A stretch of 34,055 nt of DNA, taken from assembly GCA_021846945.1 (NCBI GenBank), contig JAJZVZ010000038.1, positions 1-34,055 of the forward strand, written 5' to 3'. This document shows positions 16,478 to 25,685 of the stretch, one piece after another. Positions within the stretch are counted from its first letter, which is position 1, and every line of letters starts with the position of its first letter. Made by a program: the position numbers and the translations under genes. Origin of the DNA: Acidobacteriota bacterium (GTDB taxonomy: Bacteria > Acidobacteriota > Terriglobia > Terriglobales > Acidobacteriaceae). The notes beneath the pieces were generated by a model, which did not search any database, was not told where the DNA came from, and saw nothing but the letters and a program-made list of their open reading frames with translations.

Positions 16478-17344
16478 ATGGGCGCACTTCTCGACATCCG
16501 CGATCTCCGCATTCGCTTTGGCTCGGTGGAGGCGGTGCGCGGCATCAACCTGCATATCGGCGAGGACGAAGTGCTGGGGCTGGTGGGCGAGTCCGGATCA
16601 GGCAAGAGCGCGACGGCGCTGGCAATTCTCGGCCTGCTGGGACCGGCGGCGCAGGTTGCAGGCCGAATTCTCTGGCACAGCAATAGCGCCGCCGGCGGGC
16701 TTGAAGCGTCTCAGGGTGGCAGGGCAGAAGACGGCGCCACTGATCTGCTCCGGCAGCGGGCAGAGGGGCTGCGCCGGTTGCGCGGGCGCGAGATTGCCAT
16801 GATTTTTCAGGAGCCGATGACAGCGCTGAATCCGGTTATGTCTATAGGCCACCAGGTGGCTGAGGCGGCCTCCGCGCATTCTCCATCGTGGACGGGCAGG
16901 GAAGCGAAGCGGAAGGCGATTGCCGCGCTGGAGGCGGTTGCCATTCCCGATGCGGCCCGGCGCTATGGCGATTATCCGCATCAGTTTTCCGGCGGCCAGA
17001 GGCAGCGCATTCTCATCGCCATGGCGCTCATCAACCGCCCGCGGCTTTTGATTGCCGACGAGCCGACCACCGCCCTGGATGTAACCGTGCAAGCCCAGGT
17101 GCTGGAACTGCTGCGCGACCTGCAGCGGCAACATGGACTCGCCATGCTTTTTATCTCGCATGACCTGGCGGTGGTGGGAAAGATTGCGGGGCGTGTGGCT
17201 GTGATGCGCAACGGGCAGGTGGTCGAGACGGGTTCCACCGCGCAGTTGCTCACTGCGCCGCAGCATGCCTACACGCGCAGCCTGCTGGCCGCCGTTCCCA
17301 CGTTGTCCACGGACCGAAGCCGTCCGCTGGCGACGTTGGAATAA
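16478..17344 (+). CDS. Peptide/nickel-type ABC transporter ATP-binding protein (OppD/DppD-like), orphan
   Basis: 288 residues from ATG 16478 (ATG 16460 also possible; neither has a clear ribosome-binding site). Walker A GESGSGKSA, Q-loop IFQEPMTALNPVMSIGHQVAE, signature FSGGQRQRILIAMAL, Walker B LLIADEPTTALD and switch ISHDLAVV are all intact. The block PQHAYTRSLLAAVPTL at the end is typical of OppD/DppD. Unlike complete OppD the terminal extension is short and lacks the cysteine cluster. An insertion of about 30 residues sits between Walker A and the Q-loop (SNSAAGGLEASQGGRAEDGA). No permease or binding protein is adjacent, so its partners must be elsewhere. Confidence 0.92.
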   Translation: MGALLDIRDLRIRFGSVEAVRGINLHIGEDEVLGLVGESGSGKSATALAILGLLGPAAQVAGRILWHSNSAAGGLEASQGGRAEDGATDLLRQRAEGLRRLRGREIAMIFQEPMTALNPVMSIGHQVAEAASAHSPSWTGREAKRKAIAALEAVAIPDAARRYGDYPHQFSGGQRQRILIAMALINRPRLLIADEPTTALDVTVQAQVLELLRDLQRQHGLAMLFISHDLAVVGKIAGRVAVMRNGQVVETGSTAQLLTAPQHAYTRSLLAAVPTLSTDRSRPLATLE

Positions 17345-17469
17345 GCGGCCGCGGAGGCAATCTTGACTTTTTTGGAGCCGCGGCCATTCAATTGGGGAGG
17401 CTGGGTCAGTTGGTAACTCTCGATCCGTGCGGCCACCGTCATGATTCGTCAGTGTCTCAGGAGTGATTT

Positions 17470-18510
17470 TTGCGTATGATCATCCGTTCTCGCGCGCCGC
17501 TGCGGCTCGGCCTGGCAGGAGGCGGCACAGATGTTTCTCCGTATTGTGACGAATTTGGCGGCGCCATTCTAAATGCCACCATCGACTACTACGCGTATGC
17601 CGCGCTGGAACCTCTCGATTCGGGGATGGTCGAGTTTGCCTCCGCCGATTTGCACGAAAGCGCCAGCTACCGCGCCGAATCGGCTCTCAGGAACGATGGC
17701 TGCCTGGATCTGTTCAAGGCTGTCTACAACCACGTCGTCCGCCACTATCACGAGGGCAAACCGCTGAGCCTGCGCATGAGCACACGCGTCGACGTGCCGG
17801 CCGGGTCGGGTCTCGGATCATCGTCCACGCTGGTGGTTGCGATGCTTGCGGCCTACGTGGAGTGGTTGAATCTGCCGCTTGGCGACTACGAGCTGGCGCA
17901 TACGGCTTACGTGATTGAACGCGAAGAAGCCGGGCTCGCCGGCGGAAAGCAGGATCAATACGCGGCGGCCTTTGGCGGCTTCAACTTCATGGAGTTCGGC
18001 CGGAATGGCCGGGTGCTGGTGAATCCTTTGCGCGTGAAGGATTGGGTCGTCTCCGAACTGGAAGCTTCTCTTCTGCTGTATTACACAGGAAAAGCGCGAA
18101 CATCCGCCGAGATCATTCAGGAGCAGTCGCGCAATGTGCGGGATCGGAATCGGCCGGCTCTGGAAGCGATGCACTCCATCAAGGAAGAGGCATTCCGCAT
18201 GAAGGAGTGCCTGCTGCGCGGTGATTTCCACTCGTTACACGAGGTGCTTCGCAGCAGTTGGGAATCCAAGAAGAGGATGGCCAGCAGCATCACCAACGAG
18301 CACATCGAGAGCCTCTACGCGTGCGCACTGCAGGCGGGCGCGTATTGCGCCAGGATCTCCGGAGCCGGCGGCGGTGGATTTATGATGTTCCTGACCGACC
18401 CCATCCATAAGGACAATGTAGTTGCCGCTCTGCGCGCCCAACAAAATGGGGGAATGGCTTATGGCTGTCACTTTACAGCGACTGGAGTAAGAGCATGGAG
18501 AGTGCCATGA
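17470..18510 (+). CDS. hddA: D-glycero-D-manno-heptose 7-phosphate kinase (GHMP kinase)
   Basis: Phosphorylates D-glycero-D-manno-heptose 7-phosphate at C1 in the GDP-heptose pathway for surface glycans. The opening IIRSRAPLRLGLAGGGTDVSPYCDEFGG and the GHMP ATP-binding loop VDVPAGSGLGSSSTLVVAML are diagnostic. GGKQDQYAAAFGGFNFMEF is the second conserved block, and ARISGAGGGGFMMFL is the C-terminal glycine motif. TTG 17470 has AGGAG six bases upstream, whereas ATG 17476 is 12 bases from it. Either may be used; homologues usually begin at the ATG. The stop overlaps the gmhA start (ATGA). Confidence 0.93.
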   Translation: MRMIIRSRAPLRLGLAGGGTDVSPYCDEFGGAILNATIDYYAYAALEPLDSGMVEFASADLHESASYRAESALRNDGCLDLFKAVYNHVVRHYHEGKPLSLRMSTRVDVPAGSGLGSSSTLVVAMLAAYVEWLNLPLGDYELAHTAYVIEREEAGLAGGKQDQYAAAFGGFNFMEFGRNGRVLVNPLRVKDWVVSELEASLLLYYTGKARTSAEIIQEQSRNVRDRNRPALEAMHSIKEEAFRMKECLLRGDFHSLHEVLRSSWESKKRMASSITNEHIESLYACALQAGAYCARISGAGGGGFMMFLTDPIHKDNVVAALRAQQNGGMAYGCHFTATGVRAWRVP

Positions 18511-19127
18511 CCAACCTTGTGCGCGACCATCTGGCCGGTGGCATGGCGGTTCTTGAGGCAGTGGCGAAAGACGCGGCGCTGCACGCTACGCTTGTCTGCG
18601 CGGCGGAGGCCACTGCATCGGCGCTCAAGGCCGGAGGCAAGCTGATGGTGGCCGGGAACGGCGGCAGTGCCGCTGACGCGCAGCACCTGGTGGCGGAGTT
18701 TGTGAGCCGGATTGTCGAGGACCGTCCCGCCATGCGCGCAGTTGCACTGACGACAGACACCTCGATTCTGACGGCGGTTGGCAATGATTACGGCTATGAA
18801 CGCGTCTTCGCGCGGCAGATCGAAGCGCTGGGGCAGGCGGGAGACGTATTCATGGGCATTTCGACTTCTGGCGATTCACCGAATGTGCTGCGCGCGCTGG
18901 AACTGAGCCGCGAGATGGGGATTGTGACGATTGGATTCACCGGCAAAGCAGGCGGCAAAATGCCGCCTCTGTGCGACTATTGCATCCAAATCCCTTCCGG
19001 CGTGACCATGTACGTTCAGCAGGCGCACCTGGCCCTCGAACACATTTTCTGCATGCTGGTCGAGCGGAGTTATTTCGGCGCGCAGCGATCCGCGGCCATC
19101 GAGGTAAGCGCCGCACGTGAAGGGTAG
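18507..19127 (+). CDS. gmhA: Sedoheptulose-7-phosphate isomerase (phosphoheptose isomerase)
   Basis: Converts sedoheptulose 7-phosphate to D-glycero-D-manno-heptose 7-phosphate, the first committed step. 206 residues from ATG 18507, which overlaps the hddA stop as ATGA and has GGAG six bases upstream. SIS-domain hallmarks: MVAGNGGSAADAQHLVAEFVSR, ALTTDTSILTAVGNDYGYERVF, VFMGISTSGDSPNVLRAL and the C-terminal QQAHLALEHIFCMLVE, whose His and Glu help bind zinc. Translationally coupled to hddA. Confidence 0.95.
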   Translation: MTNLVRDHLAGGMAVLEAVAKDAALHATLVCAAEATASALKAGGKLMVAGNGGSAADAQHLVAEFVSRIVEDRPAMRAVALTTDTSILTAVGNDYGYERVFARQIEALGQAGDVFMGISTSGDSPNVLRALELSREMGIVTIGFTGKAGGKMPPLCDYCIQIPSGVTMYVQQAHLALEHIFCMLVERSYFGAQRSAAIEVSAAREG

Positions 19128-19132
19128 CCCGA

Positions 19133-19822
19133 GTGGAAGCTATCGTACTCGCCGGCGGATTCGGAACAAGGCTCGCTTCGCGGCTCCAGGGCATTCCCAA
19201 GCCGATGGCTCCGGTTGCGGGCAGGCCGTTCCTTGAAATTCTGATGAACCAGCTCCGGCGCAGCGGCTGCGGGCATGTATTGCTTTCAGTAGGATATCTG
19301 CACCAGCAGATTCAGGATCACTTTGGCAAAACCTGGCATGGCCTGCGCCTCGATTACGTCATCGAAGAGACTCCGCTTGGTACGGGAGGCGCAGTCCGCG
19401 CCGCGCTGGCGCAGGCCACGGAAGAGGCCGTTCTCGTACTGAACGGCGACACGTTTCTGCAAGCGGACTATGCGGCCATGCTCGCGTTTCACAACGCCGA
19501 AGCAGCAGGCATGACGATGGCGGTGACACACCACTCCGACATCGCCCGCTATGGTGGAGTGCTCATCGAAGGGAAGCGCATCGTAGGCTATCAGGAGAAA
19601 GGCCGCTCCGGTGCCGGATGGATCAACGCCGGCGCCTACATTCTCGAAAAAGGCCTGCCATGGCTTAAAAATCTTCCTGAAAGATTTTCCTTCGAGACAG
19701 ACTTTTTAGCGCCGGAGGTCAGCCGGCTTGCTCCCGCCGCCTATCACGTGGACGGATTCTTTCTGGACATCGGCGTCCCCGAGGACCTGGACCGCGCGCA
19801 AACCGAACTAGCGGAGTTTTAA
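19133..19822 (+). CDS. hddC: D-glycero-alpha-D-manno-heptose 1-phosphate nucleotidyltransferase
   Basis: Sugar-nucleotide transferase that would activate heptose 1-phosphate with GTP. 229 residues, GTG start at 19133, five bases after the gmhA stop, with AAGGG upstream. The N-terminal signature EAIVLAGGFGTRLASRLQGIPKPMAPVAGRPFLE is cut here only for display: GGFGTRL binds nucleotide and KPM contacts phosphate. ETPLGTGGAVRAAL and VLNGDTF (metal-binding Asp) follow, then FFLDIGVPEDL at the end. The operon context with hddA and gmhA makes heptose the likely sugar. The phosphatase of the pathway (gmhB) is not here. Confidence 0.88.
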   Translation: MEAIVLAGGFGTRLASRLQGIPKPMAPVAGRPFLEILMNQLRRSGCGHVLLSVGYLHQQIQDHFGKTWHGLRLDYVIEETPLGTGGAVRAALAQATEEAVLVLNGDTFLQADYAAMLAFHNAEAAGMTMAVTHHSDIARYGGVLIEGKRIVGYQEKGRSGAGWINAGAYILEKGLPWLKNLPERFSFETDFLAPEVSRLAPAAYHVDGFFLDIGVPEDLDRAQTELAEF

Positions 19823-19885
19823 GTCGCGACGGATCAGCAATGGCGCATTTTCTGCCTGAGACGCGCTCTGCATGGCCGCTGGCCG

Positions 19886-21706
19886 TCACCAGACTTTAAG
19901 GCTTAACATTCCCCAACCGGGATCTTCGAACGGTCCCGGCATCGGATCAGATTGGTTCCTTTTCTTCCCAAAGTAATCCGTATCAATGCGAATGGGTGTG
20001 CCGTCGGGGTGTTCGTAGGGAAGATGGGAGATGGCGGTCTTTCCAAGTAGTGCGCTGGTGACAAGTGGATGCGGTTGCGCATCGGCCCACGCCTTTTCGA
20101 ATTTGAATTGCAGATAAAGATGACTGTCTCTTGCGCTTAACTCGAGCTCAGGTTGGAAGCCTGGCTTGACGACCGCGTGGCGATCGAATTTAGAAGGCCT
20201 GGCTCCATCGAGATAGACATTGCCGTCCATTTGCATCGGCAGTGGCGCATTGTCATAGATGCTCAGATCGGCGTGTTGCACGAAAAGATTGTTGTAGTAG
20301 CGGTTATCGCCGGGTGGATTGTCATGAAGGCCTGCGATCGCGGTGGAGTGCGGCTTGAGAAAGGGCGTTTGGCGGCTATCGTAAGGGAGCAATTTGATGG
20401 ACCCGGCGAACAGGTTCTGCGCATAGGCGCCGCCCTGGGAACGGTCTTGCAGCGAGGCCGGCGAAAGGAAGAGATTGTTCGAAAACAGGAACGGCCCATG
20501 ATCCACTTCGACAAACACGTCACGGTCGTTGTCGTTGAAAAGATTCCGCGAGACCCGTGTGCCCTGTGCCATCCAGTCGAGCCAAAGGCCCAGCGGCGCG
20601 CGATAGATATGATTGCGGGAGATCAGCGTATCGACTGCGCCGTGAAATTTGATCCCCGCGATCTCCGCGCCCGTGAACGTGCGGCGCGTATGGATATCGT
20701 GGATGGTGTTGCCCGTGATGGTGCTGAAAGCGGCGCCCATGCTGCCGACGATGCCGGTCTGTCCGCAGTTATAGACGGTGTTGCCGCGGACAATGTGATG
20801 GCCGATCTGCTCCTTTGACCATCCGTCCGCAAGAGCGCGCTGGATGGTCTTGACGTAGCCTTGCGCGGTGTTCGCCGAGGTGTTGTCCCATCGGTCTCCG
20901 TATTTTCCCAGCGAAATGCAGGAGCAAGTGGAGTTGCGGACGACGTTGTCTTCGATGATCCAGCCTTTACTCCAATGCGGGCCGATGACGCCGATCTGCT
21001 GGGCGGTTGGCGGAGCCCACGGCGTGGCTGCATCCTCCAGAGTGAATCCGCGCACGGTGATGTAATTGATACCCGTCTTCTTCGGATAGAACACCGTCTG
21101 GCGGACGTTGATCTCAACCCCATGCCGGTTGGGATCGACGCCCTTGAACTGTGCCCAGATGGTGGTCGTCGAACCGCCCACATGGCCGAACCAGAGCGGA
21201 TCTCCCGCCGGCGGCTTCATCACATCCTCAAGGTTTGCCGCCTCAGTGAACCATTTGCCGTCGAGATAGACCTCGCCGGTATGATGCTGGCGGCCCAGAG
21301 GATTGAACCAGTCACCGTGGATGAGGTCGCTGTATGGATTGAAGCGGCCGAAGAAACGATTGGGGATCGTCGTCTTCCAAACGTCTCCTTTAACCTGCAC
21401 CCAGTTGCTGACCTCTTCAGAGCCGGTGATCACCACCTTTTCGCCCGGCGCGGCCTCATACACAATGCGATTCGTCCCGGATGTGCCGCCGCGCGGCGGG
21501 CTGACGCGCTCGCGGTAGACGCCCGCATGGACGATGATGGTGTCGTCCGGCTGGGCAAGATCGGCCGCATGTTGAATGGTGCGGAATGGCGCTGAAGTCG
21601 TGCCTGGATTCGCGTCGTTGCCGCTGGTGGCAACATGGAAAGTACGGGCATGCGCTGAGGCGGAAAGCGCGAGGGCCGCTACGGCTGCCATGAGTTGTTT
21701 TCTCAT
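19886..21706 (-). CDS. GH120 family beta-xylosidase, secreted beta-helix
   Basis: 606 residues from ATG 21704-21706 with AAGGAACGAA before it. Signal peptide MRKQLMAAVAALALSASAHA, then a right-handed parallel beta-helix: FHVATSGNDANPGTTSAPFR, AGVYRERVSP, GDVWKTTIPNRFFG, HTGEVYLDGKW. The pair LWLDWMAQGTRVSRNLF (D377) and DVFVEVDHGPFLFSNNLF (E400) is spaced 23 residues apart. As I recall this equals the nucleophile and acid/base spacing in the GH120 xylosidase XylC (D382/E405). It therefore probably releases xylose from xylo-oligosaccharides in the periplasm or outside. It is co-oriented with and 33 bases from the GH1 gene. A GH141-like helix protein is the alternative. Confidence 0.82.
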   Translation of the reverse strand: MRKQLMAAVAALALSASAHARTFHVATSGNDANPGTTSAPFRTIQHAADLAQPDDTIIVHAGVYRERVSPPRGGTSGTNRIVYEAAPGEKVVITGSEEVSNWVQVKGDVWKTTIPNRFFGRFNPYSDLIHGDWFNPLGRQHHTGEVYLDGKWFTEAANLEDVMKPPAGDPLWFGHVGGSTTTIWAQFKGVDPNRHGVEINVRQTVFYPKKTGINYITVRGFTLEDAATPWAPPTAQQIGVIGPHWSKGWIIEDNVVRNSTCSCISLGKYGDRWDNTSANTAQGYVKTIQRALADGWSKEQIGHHIVRGNTVYNCGQTGIVGSMGAAFSTITGNTIHDIHTRRTFTGAEIAGIKFHGAVDTLISRNHIYRAPLGLWLDWMAQGTRVSRNLFNDNDRDVFVEVDHGPFLFSNNLFLSPASLQDRSQGGAYAQNLFAGSIKLLPYDSRQTPFLKPHSTAIAGLHDNPPGDNRYYNNLFVQHADLSIYDNAPLPMQMDGNVYLDGARPSKFDRHAVVKPGFQPELELSARDSHLYLQFKFEKAWADAQPHPLVTSALLGKTAISHLPYEHPDGTPIRIDTDYFGKKRNQSDPMPGPFEDPGWGMLSLKVW

Positions 21707-21739
21707 TTCGTTCCTTGCGCTCCTTTGCTCTGCAATCTG

Positions 21740-23179
21740 CTACACCACGGCGTTGTGCGCGATGACTTCGCGGTACCACTCGGCGCTCAGCTTCGGAGTG
21801 CGCTTCTCGGTTTTGAAATCCACATAATGAATCCCGAAGCGCTTACTGTAGCCATCCGCCCACTCGAAGTTGTCGAGCAGGCTCCAGAGAAAATATCCCT
21901 TGATCGGATAGCCTTCCGCCGCGGCCCGGTGCAACTGCGTGAGGTGATTGCGCAGATACATCACGCGGTCGGTGTCTTCAATGCGGCCCTCGGGCGTGAT
22001 GACATCGTCGGCGGAGCAGCCATTCTCAGTGATGTAGATTGCCGGTGGATGCCAGATGCTGCTCACATTGCGCACCACCCAGTAGATGCACTCGGGGCCG
22101 ATGACGAGCCACGGCGAAGCCATGTGCGGGTACGAGGCCTGGCGCGGCTCAACCACGAAGCCGCGCGCTGAATCGGAGGCGCGCACGTAGGTGGGCGTAT
22201 AGACATTCAGGCCGACGAAATCCAGCCTGCTGCCGATGGCTTCCATGTCGCCCGGCTGCACTTTCGGCGCATTTGCGCCTTCGCGCTCAAGGTAGCTGGC
22301 CGGATATTTGCCCTCCAGGACGGTGGTCAGGAACGGAGCATTCAAATCATGCGTGGCGCGCCGCGCCGCCTCGATGTGCTCCCGGGTTTCGATGACCGGC
22401 ACACATACCACTGCATTCTCTGCCAGGCCCACCTGCACCGGGCCTTTGGCGTTGGCGCGGATCGCCTGCACGCCCAGACCATGCGCAAGGATGCCGTTGT
22501 GCCGCACCTGGTTCGCCGGTCCGTCGGGCAACCGCAGTCCCGGCGCAAAGCGGCCGTCGCGGTAGCCGATGTCAGTAAAGCAAGTGAATTCGTTGGTGGT
22601 CATGAAGTGGTGCACGCGGTCCGAGAGATGCCGGGTGATGTAGGCCGCATAATCTGCAAAGGCCTTCGATGTATCCCGCGATTGCCAGCCGCCGGGCAGC
22701 GCCTGGGGCAGATCCCAGTGAAAAAGCGTGATGTACGGCGTAATGTTGTTGGCGAGCAGTTCATCGACCACACGGTTGTAATAGTCCAGGCCCAGCGGAT
22801 TGGGCTGGCCGGTGCCCTTGGGAAAGACGCGCGACCAGGAGATCGACATGCGGTAGCCGCCGACGCCAAGGTTCTTGAGCAGACGCACGTCCTCTTTGTA
22901 CAGGTGATAGGAGTCGTCGGCCACGTCGCCGGTTTCGCCATGGTAGGTCTTGCCGGGCGTGTGCGAAAAGGTGTCCCAGATCGACGGGCCGCGGCCATCG
23001 GCTTTGGCGCCACCTTCAACCTGGTAAGCGGCCGTGGCGCAGCCCCAGAGAAAACCCTTCGGGTAAGCAAGATCGCTTGCCGGCGCCTGGCCAAATGCGA
23101 ACCTGGGTAATGACACTCCGGAAAGCGCGGCAGCCGCGGCTACAGTCTTACCAAAATCCCGGCGGGACAAATTTCTCAT
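21740..23179 (-). CDS. GH1 beta-glucosidase, Tat-exported
   Basis: 479 residues from ATG 23177-23179. The N-terminus MRNLSRRDFGKTVAAAAALS is a textbook twin-arginine signal. GH1 blocks: FLWGCATAAYQVEGGA, YRMSISWSRVFPKGTG, ITLFHWDLPQAL, and the nucleophile motif YITENGC (E385), followed by FLWSLLDNFEWADGYSKRFG. The acid/base motif, normally T-x-N-E-P, reads TTNEF (E197), so the Pro is replaced by Phe. It likely hydrolyses beta-glucosides or related oligosaccharides outside the cytoplasm. First gene of a two-gene unit with the GH120 enzyme. Further upstream in-frame starts add no sensible signal sequence. Confidence 0.95.
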   Translation of the reverse strand: MRNLSRRDFGKTVAAAAALSGVSLPRFAFGQAPASDLAYPKGFLWGCATAAYQVEGGAKADGRGPSIWDTFSHTPGKTYHGETGDVADDSYHLYKEDVRLLKNLGVGGYRMSISWSRVFPKGTGQPNPLGLDYYNRVVDELLANNITPYITLFHWDLPQALPGGWQSRDTSKAFADYAAYITRHLSDRVHHFMTTNEFTCFTDIGYRDGRFAPGLRLPDGPANQVRHNGILAHGLGVQAIRANAKGPVQVGLAENAVVCVPVIETREHIEAARRATHDLNAPFLTTVLEGKYPASYLEREGANAPKVQPGDMEAIGSRLDFVGLNVYTPTYVRASDSARGFVVEPRQASYPHMASPWLVIGPECIYWVVRNVSSIWHPPAIYITENGCSADDVITPEGRIEDTDRVMYLRNHLTQLHRAAAEGYPIKGYFLWSLLDNFEWADGYSKRFGIHYVDFKTEKRTPKLSAEWYREVIAHNAVV

Positions 23180-23274
23180 GGGTGAATGCACCTTTCTCAG
23201 CGGCAGGGCAAATCGGCGCACACAGAGGGCTCCTCTATGCATGGGGCCGATTGCCTCTGCGGAAGTAAAGGGCG

Positions 23275-23303
23275 ATTATAGCTGACCGGGGGGGTGATCT
23301 TCG
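23275..23303 (-). promoter_or_regulatory. Candidate promoter of the GH1-GH120 genes
   Basis: A perfect TATAAT on the minus strand (23275-23280) lies 95 bases before the GH1 start. The -35 region at the expected spacing is poor, suggesting either activator dependence or a chance match. Confidence 0.4.
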
Positions 23304-23353
23304 ATGTAAGGGGAAAGAGCAGAGCGCGCTTCATAAAAGATCTCTGCGGATAC

Positions 23354-23383
23354 AAAAAACCGCGGCCCGTGCGGGACCGCGGC
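23354..23383 (-). terminator. Strong Rho-independent terminator of rpoD
   Basis: On the minus strand a stem of CCGCGG plus CCCG, with one bulged base and a 2-base loop (23360-23382), runs straight into TTTTTTG. It starts about 30 bases after the rpoD stop. Confidence 0.9.
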
Positions 23384-23411
23384 TCATTACGGATGAAGCT
23401 CAGCCGTGCTA

Positions 23412-25106
<1,695 letters not shown>

Positions 25107-25139
25107 ATGATTCCTACTCTCTTCGGCAATTCCGGCCAC

Positions 25140-25685
25140 GCCGGATTCTGCCGGATTTCATATCGGGCCACTGCTCAAGGCAGCGGCGAGAAGCGTTACG
25201 ACTCAGTGCCGCGCTTTTCAGAGCCTTCCTTATTGCTGCCGCTCATGCAAAAGATCGCCTTGCCATCCTCGCGCGCGCAGTAAGAATCAGGTTCTCTATG
25301 CGCAAAATCGATCTCTGCCCGGAAATCTTCCCGTGCTTGCGGCTAGAAACCCGCGCTCACCCGCAAAAAGGAGCGGTCTCAATTCGTTGCTCGGAACAGG
25401 ATGATTGCGCTTCAGGTTTCGCCTGGTCAGCCCGCGAGCCGCAGCTCATGTGTGGGGCAAAAGGGCGCACATCCTCACAGAGATCAATAGATTACCATAC
25501 TCCGTCCCGCGCGGGCCAGCCCGCAACTGACAAAGTAGGCGATCATTCCGGGCGCCTTCCAAACATGGCGGGCGAAACCGCCTATCCCGGGCTCGTTCTC
25601 CTCCTCACAATTAGACGCGCAAAGCGCTGATTTCGACGCAAGATAGCGCGATATCATGCCCGGGTTCTCCCGCTTTGCTGGGAGG
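25140..25685. other. About 550-base gap between dnaG and rpoD
   Basis: No gene is supported. A short palindrome GCGGGC-CA-GCCCGC lies at 25511-25524. On the minus strand an extended -10-like TGGTAATCT (25489-25497) could be part of an rpoD promoter, without a matching -35. The interval implies that rpoD has its own promoter(s) and a long leader of up to about 380 bases. Confidence 0.5.

Noticed and set aside
17347..17385. GGCCGCGG / CCGCGGCC inverted repeat as terminator of the ABC ATPase gene
   Set aside because: The 23-base loop and absence of a T-run after the stem make it a poor terminator; the T6 lies inside the loop.
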